From NCBI RefSeq assembly GCF_001431645.1, contig NZ_LLXU01000024.1:21578-85577 (forward strand): a stretch of 64,000 nt of DNA, written 5' to 3'. Position 1 is the first letter of the stretch. Each line of letters starts with the position of its first letter. Below the pieces are notes generated by a model. That model did no database searches. It was not told the DNA's origin and saw only the letters and a list, made by a program, of their open reading frames with translations. The stretch comes from Stenotrophomonas panacihumi. Its GTDB lineage: Bacteria; Pseudomonadota; Gammaproteobacteria; Xanthomonadales; Xanthomonadaceae. Positions 57,736 to 64,000 of this stretch are shown piece after piece. Both the position numbers and the translations under genes were made by a program.

Positions 57736-58223
57736 GCGCGGTCTCCGGCGGTGGGGGAAGCAAGTTTGTCGAGCGCGTCGAGGATGCCGTCCGCGCCGGG
57801 GTTGATGCCTAGCGGCGAGAGATGGGTCCAGGCGATGTCGCCGCCTGCGTCGATCACGAACAGCGCGCGTTCGCAGATGCCGTCGCCTTCGCGGTACACG
57901 CCGTAGCGGCGGGCAACCTCGCCCTTGGGTTCGAAATCGGCCAGCAGCGGGAAGTGCAGCTTGCGTTGCTCGGCGAACGCGGCGTGGCACCACGCGCCAT
58001 CCACCGAGATGCCGAGCAGCTGCGCGCCGGCACGCTGGAACTCCGGCAGGATCTGGTTGTACAGCGCCATCTGGTCGCCGCAGACCGGGCTCCAATCAGC
58101 GGGATAGAACGCCAGGATCACCGGTTGCCCGCGCAGGGAGGACAACGAGACGCGCTGGTCGGGCGTGGAAGGCAGTTCGAAATCGGGTGCCGGCGTGCCG
58201 GCGCTGAGCATGGACGTGGACAT
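57732..58223 (-). CDS. Peroxiredoxin (AhpC/TSA family)
   Basis: 163-residue peroxiredoxin. The peroxidatic Cys lies in FYPADWSPVCGDQMALYN, where Ser stands in the position often held by Thr three residues before Cys; this is an accepted variant. Other Cys residues are in GAWCHAAFA and GICERALFV, either of which could resolve. DFELPSTPDQRVSLSSLRG and SVDGAWCHAAFAEQRKLHFP follow family order. Reduces H2O2 or organic peroxides in the cytosol. First gene of a two-gene unit with the DsbA-like protein. Confidence 0.9.
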   Translation of the reverse strand: MSTSMLSAGTPAPDFELPSTPDQRVSLSSLRGQPVILAFYPADWSPVCGDQMALYNQILPEFQRAGAQLLGISVDGAWCHAAFAEQRKLHFPLLADFEPKGEVARRYGVYREGDGICERALFVIDAGGDIAWTHLSPLGINPGADGILDALDKLASPTAGDRA

Positions 58224-58274
58224 GCGGGATCCTCGAATCAGGAAGGGGGCTTGGATCGGCGGGCAGTGGCGCCG

Positions 58275-59411
58275 CTACATCAGGGACTTGCCCAGGAGGC
58301 GGCCGTAATCGACCACCGCCCGGCCTTCGGGTTCACGACGCGCAGCGTAGTCCCGCAGCGCGTCTTCCAGCTTCACGCGGTCATCGGCCACCGGCGCGAG
58401 GGCGTGCGCGAGCGCCATCGCATCGCCGGCCGCCTTGGCCACGCCCATGGCGGTATGCGGCCGGGCGATGTAGGCCGCATCGCCCAGCAGGACGAGCCGT
58501 CCGTGCACCATGCGCGGCGTGGCGTAGTCGTAGATCGGTTGCAGGAAGGGGCGCGGTTCGGCCGCCACCACCGCGGCAAACGCGGGCGGCAGGAACCGGC
58601 GCGCGTCGTCCAGCAGCCGCGCACGCTCGATATCGGGGACTTCACCGGCCGCAAGCGACAAGGCGCCGGGATGTCGCGCGTGGTCGAGCAGCGACGCCAG
58701 TGCGGCGGGCGGCAGCAGGCGATACCACACCCAGTTGTAGCGGCGTTGCCCGCGCGCGGTCTCGCCGGCCGGCCCGGGCACCAGGTAGCCGAGCGCATGG
58801 CGGCCCGGTGCGAAATGAAAGGCGAAACGCTCGAATAGTTGCGCGGCCGCTGCTGCCGGTACCGCGTGTTCGGGTACCAGTCCGCGCCACGCGGCATAGC
58901 CCACGTACGCCGGTTGGCCGACATGGCCGTGGCCGTCGCGATCTACCTGGGCGCGCACGAGCGAGGCTTGCCCGTCGGCGCCGAGCAGCAGGTCGAACCG
59001 GCGCCGGCGGCCTTCGCTGGTATCCACTTCCACATGATCGGCATGCAGGGTGATCTGTTCGACCGCCACGCCGCCGAGGTAGTCGCGGTCGGGCACGCAG
59101 CCGCGAAAGGCGGTGAACAGCAGGTCCCACGACATCTGCATCTGCCGGCGCGGGTCGCGTTCGATCACCTCGCCGCGGTCGTCCAGCGTGATGCGTTCCT
59201 CCGCCCACACGCCGCGTTGCGCCACCTCGTCCAGGCCGAGCGTGGCGAGGATGCGCAGCACCGCCTCCTGCACCACCAGCCCGGCGCCGCGTCCGGCCAG
59301 GCCCTGGCGCGAGCGTTCCATCACGGTCACGCGGTGGCCTTGGCGGGCGAGCAGGGCGGCGCTGAACAGGCCGCCGACCGAACCGCCGCAGATGCCGATG
59401 TCCAGTGCCAT
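58275..59411 (-). CDS. FAD-dependent monooxygenase (PHBH/UbiH-like)
   Basis: 378-residue flavoprotein monooxygenase. N-terminal FAD motif IGICGGSVGGLFSAALLARQ, RQGLAGRGAGLVVQ, the DG motif in DLLLGADGQASLVRAQ, and GRLVLLGDAAYIARPHTAMG as the second FAD contact. Such enzymes hydroxylate aromatic or related substrates with NAD(P)H and O2; the sequence is nearest the 2,6-dihydroxypyridine 3-hydroxylase-like group, with no firm substrate. It lies 10 bases downstream of an MFS exporter on the same strand. Confidence 0.86.
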   Translation of the reverse strand: MALDIGICGGSVGGLFSAALLARQGHRVTVMERSRQGLAGRGAGLVVQEAVLRILATLGLDEVAQRGVWAEERITLDDRGEVIERDPRRQMQMSWDLLFTAFRGCVPDRDYLGGVAVEQITLHADHVEVDTSEGRRRRFDLLLGADGQASLVRAQVDRDGHGHVGQPAYVGYAAWRGLVPEHAVPAAAAAQLFERFAFHFAPGRHALGYLVPGPAGETARGQRRYNWVWYRLLPPAALASLLDHARHPGALSLAAGEVPDIERARLLDDARRFLPPAFAAVVAAEPRPFLQPIYDYATPRMVHGRLVLLGDAAYIARPHTAMGVAKAAGDAMALAHALAPVADDRVKLEDALRDYAARREPEGRAVVDYGRLLGKSLM

Positions 59412-59421
59412 GGCGATCTCC

Positions 59422-60618
59422 TCAGCCGTGGGGGTGCACGGTCGCGCCCCGCGGCGCGCGTTGCAGTGTCAACAGCAGCGCGAGCGCCGGCAGCACCACG
59501 CCGAGCACCGCCACGCCCTGCCAGCCGAAGGCATGCCACACCGTGGCCGCGGCCCACGAGCCGAGCGCGCCGCCCACGAACATCGAGGTCATGAACAACG
59601 TGTTGAGGCGGCTCTTGAACGCCGGATGCAATCCGTAAACAAGGTGCTGGTGGGAGACCAGCGCGATCTGCACGCCGAAGTCCAGCACGATCACGCCCAC
59701 CACCAGCCCCGCGATGCCCGGCCATACGCCCAGCACGATCCAGGACACCAGCGTGGCCAACGCGCCCAGGCGGATCACCGGCGCGGGGCCGCGCCGGTCG
59801 GCGATGCGCCCGGCCACCGGCGCCATCGCCACGCCTACCGCGCCCACGATGCCGAACAGACCGGCGGCGGTAGCGCCCAGGTGCAGCGGCGGCTCGGCCA
59901 GGTGCAGCGAGAGGACCGTCCAGAACGCGGAGAACGCGGCGAACAGCAAGGCCTGCACGCAGGCGGCGCGACGCAGGCGCGGTTCGTCGCGCCACAGGTG
60001 CCACAACGAGGCGAGCAGTTCGCGATAACGCAGTCGTTGCGCCGGCGCGTGCGCAGGCAGGCTGCGCGCCATCAGCAGTGCGGCGGCGAGTGCCACCGGC
60101 ACGGCGATCCAGAACACCGCGCGCCAGCCGGCCACGCCCGAGAGCGCGCCGGACACCGTGCGGCTGAGCAAAATGCCGGTGAGCAGGCCACTCATCACCG
60201 TGCCGATCGCCGCACCACGCTTTTCCGGCGGCGACAGGATCGCGGCGAACGGCACGATCTGCTGCGCCACCGTGGCCGTGGCGCCCACGAGCACCGAACC
60301 GACCGCCAGCATGGCCAGGCCGGGCGCCGCCGCGGTCACCACCAGGGCGAGCGCGAGCACCGCGAACTGCACCACGATCAACCGGCGCCGTTCGAACATG
60401 TCGCCCAGCGGCAGCAACAGCAGCAGGCCCGCGGCGTAGCCGGCCTGGGTGAGCGCGGGAATCCACGCGCTCACGCGCGCGTCGCCCAGGCTGCTGGCCA
60501 TGACGCCCAGCATCGGCTGGTTGTAATAGATGTTCGCCACCGCCAGCCCGGCGGCCAGCGCCATGGCGAACAGCGGCGCGCGCGAGGTGACGGGAGCAGG
60601 AGGCACTGTGGCGGCCAT
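59422..60618 (-). CDS. MFS transporter (drug/small-molecule efflux type)
   Basis: About 398 residues with twelve predicted helices. Features include GLAVANIYYNQPMLGVMA, the loop 2-3 motif LPLGDMFERRRLIVVQF and helix 5 GTVMSGLLTGILLSRTVSGA, which fit the YnfM/sugar-efflux-like exporters. The start at 60618 (MAATVPPAP) is chosen over one 21 codons upstream in GC-rich leader sequence. The monooxygenase follows after 10 bases, suggesting export of, or protection from, a small aromatic compound (inference). Confidence 0.85.
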   Translation of the reverse strand: MAATVPPAPVTSRAPLFAMALAAGLAVANIYYNQPMLGVMASSLGDARVSAWIPALTQAGYAAGLLLLLPLGDMFERRRLIVVQFAVLALALVVTAAAPGLAMLAVGSVLVGATATVAQQIVPFAAILSPPEKRGAAIGTVMSGLLTGILLSRTVSGALSGVAGWRAVFWIAVPVALAAALLMARSLPAHAPAQRLRYRELLASLWHLWRDEPRLRRAACVQALLFAAFSAFWTVLSLHLAEPPLHLGATAAGLFGIVGAVGVAMAPVAGRIADRRGPAPVIRLGALATLVSWIVLGVWPGIAGLVVGVIVLDFGVQIALVSHQHLVYGLHPAFKSRLNTLFMTSMFVGGALGSWAAATVWHAFGWQGVAVLGVVLPALALLLTLQRAPRGATVHPHG

Positions 60619-60790
60619 GGGAACTCCGGGATGGCGACGGGGCGGTGCAGGGGCCGCCACCGGCGCGCGGCCGGCCGACACCGTCCGGCGCGGACGAGGC
60701 GCGCCGGAAGGCGGGGGGAGGAAGACCGGGCGCGCGCCGGGACGGTGCGCGGCGGACGCGGGCGATAAGCCCGCGCCCGTGCGGCGGAAC
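60619..60790. other. GC-rich spacer with a hairpin
   Basis: Perfect 7-bp stem CGCGGGC/GCCCGCG (60757-60763 with 60769-60775) with loop GATAA lies just after the hydrolase stop (minus strand). No T-tract. No open frame supported here. Confidence 0.4.
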
Positions 60791-61627
60791 TCAGCGCTGG
60801 ATGAAGGCCAGCAGGTCGGCGTTGATCACGTCGGCATGGGTCGTGCACATGCCGTGCGGGAAGCCCTTGTAGACCTTCAGCTCGCCGTTCTTGACCAGCT
60901 TCCACGACAGCTCGCCGGCATCGGCGATCGGCACGATCTGGTCGTCGTCGCCGTGCATCACCAGCACCGGCACCTCGATCTTCTTGAGGTCTTCGGTGAA
61001 GTCGGTTTCCGAGAACGCCTTGATGCCTTCGTAATGGGCCTTGGCGTTGCCGGCCATGCCCTGGCGCCACCAGTTCTGGATGGTGCCGGGGATCGCCTTG
61101 GCGCCGTCGCGGTTGAAGCCGTAGAACGGGCCGGTCGGCAGGTCGAGGTAGAACTGCGAGCGGTTGGCGGCGAGCTGCGCGCGCAGGCCGTCGAACACTT
61201 CGATCGGCAGGCCGCCCGGGTTGGCCGGGGTCTTGACCATGATCGGCGGCACCGCGCCGATCAGCACGGCCTTGGCCACGCGGCCGGCCGGCTGGCCGTA
61301 GCGCGCCACGTAGGCGGTGACTTCGCCGCCGCCGGTCGAATGGCCGATGTGCACGGCATTGCGCAGGTCCAGGTGCTCCATCACCGCGGCGGCGTCGGCG
61401 GCGTAGTGATCCATGTCATGTCCGTCGGCCACGTGCGAGGAGCGGCCATGGCCGCGACGGTCGTGGGCGATGACGCGGAAGCCCTTGCGCACGAAGAACA
61501 GCATCTGTGCGTCCCAGTCGTCGCTGGACAGCGGCCAGCCATGGTGGAACACCACGGGCTGGGCGTCCTTCGGGCCCCAGTCCTGGAAGAAGATATCGAC
61601 GCCATCGCGGGTGGTGACAGTGTTCAT
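60791..61627 (-). CDS. Alpha/beta hydrolase (non-haem chloroperoxidase/arylesterase-like)
   Basis: 278-residue cytosolic alpha/beta hydrolase. Catalytic Ser in [19 protein letters not shown], Asp in [16 protein letters not shown], His in [14 protein letters not shown]; the oxyanion region [16 protein letters not shown] is typical of cofactor-free haloperoxidase-like arylesterases. The physiological substrate is unknown. The start at 61627 (MNTVTTRDG) gives the family N-terminus. Downstream of a two-component locus on the same strand, 104 bases after its lone receiver, so regulation by that system is possible. Confidence 0.9.
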   Translation of the reverse strand: MNTVTTRDGVDIFFQDWGPKDAQPVVFHHGWPLSSDDWDAQMLFFVRKGFRVIAHDRRGHGRSSHVADGHDMDHYAADAAAVMEHLDLRNAVHIGHSTGGGEVTAYVARYGQPAGRVAKAVLIGAVPPIMVKTPANPGGLPIEVFDGLRAQLAANRSQFYLDLPTGPFYGFNRDGAKAIPGTIQNWWRQGMAGNAKAHYEGIKAFSETDFTEDLKKIEVPVLVMHGDDDQIVPIADAGELSWKLVKNGELKVYKGFPHGMCTTHADVINADLLAFIQR

Positions 61628-61731
61628 CAGGGGATTCCTCGTGTGGTGGGGTACAACGTGAACGCTACGGGGGAACATGGCCGGCGAACATCAGACGCTC
61701 GGTTCGCCGCCTCATACCAAGGTGTGGGACG

Positions 61732-62121
61732 TCATCGCGGCGCGAACGCTTCGGCCACGCAGGCGGCAATCGCATCGGCTTCCACCGGCTTGCCGAGGAA
61801 GGCATGCGCGCCGCGCGCCAGCACGCGCGCGCGCATCGCCTCGGTGGGAAACGCGGTCATGAAGATCACCGGAAAATCGTGACCGGCCGATTGCAGCGCG
61901 GCGTGCAGCTGCTCGCCATCCATGCCGGGCATGCGCATGTCGCTGATCAGGCAGCGCGGGACGTGCGCCGGCAGCGCCTGCAGGAACTCGGCGGCCGAGG
62001 CATAGGTGAGGGTGTCGTAGCCCAGTGCGCGCAGCAGGCTGGACAACGAGGTGCGTACGCCGCTGTCGTCGTCCACCACGGCGACGAGGCGGGCGTGGGC
62101 GACCTGGGCGGGATGGTTCAT
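61732..62121 (-). CDS. Single-domain FixJ-type response regulator
   Basis: 129-residue receiver without output domain. Acidic pair in VAVVDDDSGVRTSLSSLLRA, phospho-acceptor Asp in CLISDMRMPGMDG, Thr in VIFMTAFPTEAM and Lys in AFLGKPVEAD, all intact. GGAG sits 8 bases before ATG 62121; the in-frame extension to 62214 would have no such site. Its receiver is close in type to that of the FixJ-like regulator next door, so both are probable partners of the kinase at the right edge. Confidence 0.87.
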   Translation of the reverse strand: MNHPAQVAHARLVAVVDDDSGVRTSLSSLLRALGYDTLTYASAAEFLQALPAHVPRCLISDMRMPGMDGEQLHAALQSAGHDFPVIFMTAFPTEAMRARVLARGAHAFLGKPVEADAIAACVAEAFAPR

Positions 62122-62210
62122 GCCGACAACTCCTTCGCGCCATGCGGCGCACGAAGGTGCGTCAAGCCAGCCCGATGGCCCATTTAGGCATGCATGGGCC
62201 GGGCTGAACA

Positions 62211-62864
62211 TCATACGGAGGTTTGGGGCCCATGGATGCCGAGCGCCTCGGCATGCCGCACCAGGTCGGCGAGCGAGCGCACGCCCATCTTGCGCATCAC
62301 GTTGCCGCGATGGATTTTCACGGTGATCTCGCTCAGCCCGATCAAGCCGGCGACCTGCTTGTTCATCAGCCCGGACACCACGTGCGCCATCACCTCGCGC
62401 TCGCGCGGGGTGAGCGTTTCGTAGTGGCCGCGCACCTGGTCGAGGCTGGCGGCCTGCGCGCGGCGCTGGCGGTCGCGTTCGATCGCCGCGCTCACCGCGT
62501 CGAGCATGTCCTGGTCGCGGAAAGGCTTGGCGAGGAAGTCCACCGCGCCGGCCTTCATCGCGCGCACGGTCATCGGGATGTCGCCGTGGCCGGTCATGAA
62601 CACGATCGGCAGCGCCACGCCCTGCGCGGCCAGCTGGGCCTGGAAGTCCAGGCCGCTGATGCCGGGCAGGCGCACGTCCAGCACCAGGCAGCCGGCGACA
62701 TCGGGCAGCGCTTCGCGCAGCAGCTCGGCGGGCGAGGCGAACACGCGCGTGTGCAGGCCGATGGAACGGAACAGGCTGTCGAGCGAATCGCGCACCGCGG
62801 CCTCGTCATCGACGATGACGACCAACGGCACGAGCGGGGCAGGGGATGGGCGGCTATTCGGCAT
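62211..62864 (-). CDS. FixJ/NarL-type response regulator with LuxR HTH
   Basis: 217-residue transcription factor. Receiver with Asp in CLVLDVRLPGISG, MTGHGDIPMTVRAMKAGAVD and FLAKPF, exactly the FixJ/TodT pattern; then a LuxR-type helix-turn-helix, LTPREREVMAHVVSGLMNKQ followed by IGLSEITVKIHRGNVMRKMG. The start overlaps the end of the kinase gene by 11 bases, so kinase and regulator are coupled. Targets are not visible; the hydrolase, exporter and monooxygenase downstream are candidates. Confidence 0.93.
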   Translation of the reverse strand: MPNSRPSPAPLVPLVVIVDDEAAVRDSLDSLFRSIGLHTRVFASPAELLREALPDVAGCLVLDVRLPGISGLDFQAQLAAQGVALPIVFMTGHGDIPMTVRAMKAGAVDFLAKPFRDQDMLDAVSAAIERDRQRRAQAASLDQVRGHYETLTPREREVMAHVVSGLMNKQVAGLIGLSEITVKIHRGNVMRKMGVRSLADLVRHAEALGIHGPQTSV

Positions 62865-64000
62865 GGGTCTCGGCGTCGCAGGGAGCGAGGGTCAGCAGGA
62901 ACACGGTGCCCTGGCCCGGCGTGCTTTCCACCGTGAGGTGGCCGCCGTGGGCCTCGGCGGTGGTGCGGCAGATCGCCAGTCCCATGCCCATGCCGTTCGG
63001 CTTGGTCGTATAGAACGGATCGAACAGGCGCGGCAGGTCGGCGGCGGCGATGCCCGGACCGGTGTCGGCCACGCGGATCGCCAGCGTACCGCCGTCGCCA
63101 CGGCCGGCGTGAAGGAGCACCTGCCGCGTGCCCGTCCATCCCGCCAGCGCCTGGCAGGCGTTGACCATCAGGTTGACCAGCACCTGTTCCAGCTGCACGC
63201 GGTCTCCGCGCAGCCAGGGCAGCTCGTCTTCGGCCTGCACGCGGACCTCCACGCCTTCGCGGGTGAATTCGTGGCGCACCAGTTCCACCGCGTCGGCGAG
63301 CAGCGCGCCGGGGGAGAGTGTCTGCTGCGGCGCCGGCGCCTTGCTGAGGAAGTCGCGCACGCGGCGCACGATCTCCCCGGCGCGCCGGCCTTCGGCGATG
63401 ATCCGCGCGATGGCCGTCTCGACCTCGTGCAGGTCCGGCGTGTCGCGACGCAGCCAGCGCATGCCCGCCTCGCCGTTGGTCACTACCGCCATCAGCGGCT
63501 GGTTGACCTCGTGGGCGATGGAGGCGGTGAGCTCGCCCAGCGTGGCCACGCGCATGGCGTGCGCCAGTTCGGCCTGCGCGGCGAGCATGGCGTCCTGCGC
63601 CTGCCGGCGCTCGGTGATGTCCACCACGAACACCAGCACGCTGCCTTCGCCGTCGTCGGCGGTGGGGAAGGTGATGGTGAACAGCACCGGCACGCGCTGG
63701 CCATCGGCGCGCAGCAGTTCGGTTTCACCCTCGAAGAACGACTCGCCGCCGGCATAGGCCAGCAGCGAGGGCACGAAGGTCTCCTCGGCGGCATCGAGCA
63801 GTCCGGAGAGCGAGGTGGGCATGGCGTCCTGGGTGCGCCCGGCGATGGCGGCGAACGCCGGGTTGGCGCGTTCGATGCGCACCAGGTCGCGGGCCTGCGC
63901 GGCGAAACCCGGATGCCGCGCCAGGTGCGCGGCAAGCCCCGCCGGCGTGCCGATGCCGCGTTCGGCGAGCGCGTCGTGGACCGCGCGCCAGTCCTGCTGC
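62854..64000 (-). CDS. PAS-domain sensor histidine kinase (FixL-like), 5' end outside the window
   Basis: The last about 382 residues of a kinase open through the right edge. A PAS domain (ANPAFAAIAGRTQDAMPTS, LRADGQRVPVLFTITF, VFVVDITERRQAQ), a HisKA domain with the phosphorylated His in LTASIAHEVNQPLMAV, then HATPase motifs LVNLMVNACQAL, VADTGPGIAAADLPRLFDPF, TTKPNGMGMGLAICR. The IAHEVNQPL and FDPFYTTKPNGMG forms are typical of FixL/DctB-class HPK4 kinases. Haem-PAS identity cannot be tested because the sensing part is mostly missing. Overlaps the regulator gene by 11 bases. Confidence 0.9.
   Translation of the reverse strand, partial: QQDWRAVHDALAERGIGTPAGLAAHLARHPGFAAQARDLVRIERANPAFAAIAGRTQDAMPTSLSGLLDAAEETFVPSLLAYAGGESFFEGETELLRADGQRVPVLFTITFPTADDGEGSVLVFVVDITERRQAQDAMLAAQAELAHAMRVATLGELTASIAHEVNQPLMAVVTNGEAGMRWLRRDTPDLHEVETAIARIIAEGRRAGEIVRRVRDFLSKAPAPQQTLSPGALLADAVELVRHEFTREGVEVRVQAEDELPWLRGDRVQLEQVLVNLMVNACQALAGWTGTRQVLLHAGRGDGGTLAIRVADTGPGIAAADLPRLFDPFYTTKPNGMGMGLAICRTTAEAHGGHLTVESTPGQGTVFLLTLAPCDAETHAE

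Overview
The window is a compact, GC-rich chromosomal segment from a gammaproteobacterium of the Xanthomonadaceae type (Xanthomonas, Pseudoxanthomonas or Luteimonas-like). This rests on gene content, on tightly packed and often overlapping genes, on GC-biased codons, and on a LacI-type operator that resembles the Xanthomonas xyl-box. No species can be assigned from sequence alone. Nearly every strong gene has a long mirror open frame on the other strand; these were left out.

Layout. 1-3.9 kb: end of a surface-polysaccharide cluster (WecA/WbpL-like glycosyl-phosphate transferase, WbpM/CapD-like dehydratase, galU) closed by a clear terminator. 4-10.4 kb: housekeeping genes (KefC-like antiporter, DUF1244 protein, folD, guaB, guaA). 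10.5-11.6 kb: a lower-GC island of two small unknown genes with an attC-like site between them, which looks like an integron-cassette remnant. 11.7-13 kb: an ArsR/SRPBCC/GFA operon with a near-consensus promoter. 13-17.3 kb: LtrA, then divergent mntH and mntR around a perfect MntR-type palindrome, then tadA and orn. 17.4-22.9 kb: MscS channel, ppsA and divergent ppsR, DUF1249 and Nudix proteins. 23-29 kb: a polyhydroxybutyrate region (hydroxybutyrate dehydrogenase, pssA, phaE, phaC and small membrane or secreted proteins) and an FAD oxidoreductase. 29-35 kb: tex, a cytosolic-type arylsulfatase, a secreted hypothetical and tRNA-Leu(CAA). 35.3-39.6 kb: a lone receiver and a very large PAS/GAF hybrid histidine kinase.

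40-55.4 kb is a carbohydrate region. A FucP-type permease and a fructokinase sit next to a LacI regulator and a six-gene, translationally linked glucuronoxylan operon: GH67 alpha-glucuronidase, SGNH acetylesterase, D-mannonate dehydratase, GH43 xylosidase, GH3 xylosidase with PA14, and fructuronate reductase. Together these strip glucuronate, acetate and xylose from xylan oligomers and take fructuronate to 2-keto-3-deoxygluconate. Glucuronate isomerase, KDG kinase and a TonB receptor are not in the window.

55.5-56.5 kb holds the most interesting accessory element: an 86-residue protein with a HicA-like pattern plus a four-cysteine cluster, followed by a protein with a helix-turn-helix. A promoter whose -35 box lies inside a perfect inverted repeat drives them. 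It has the layout of a toxin-antitoxin or related two-gene module. 56.7-64 kb: a DUF6404-like membrane protein, then leftward genes for DsbA-like and peroxiredoxin proteins, a flavin monooxygenase, an MFS exporter and an alpha/beta hydrolase, and finally a FixL/FixJ-type system with an extra lone receiver. The kinase gene runs off the right edge.
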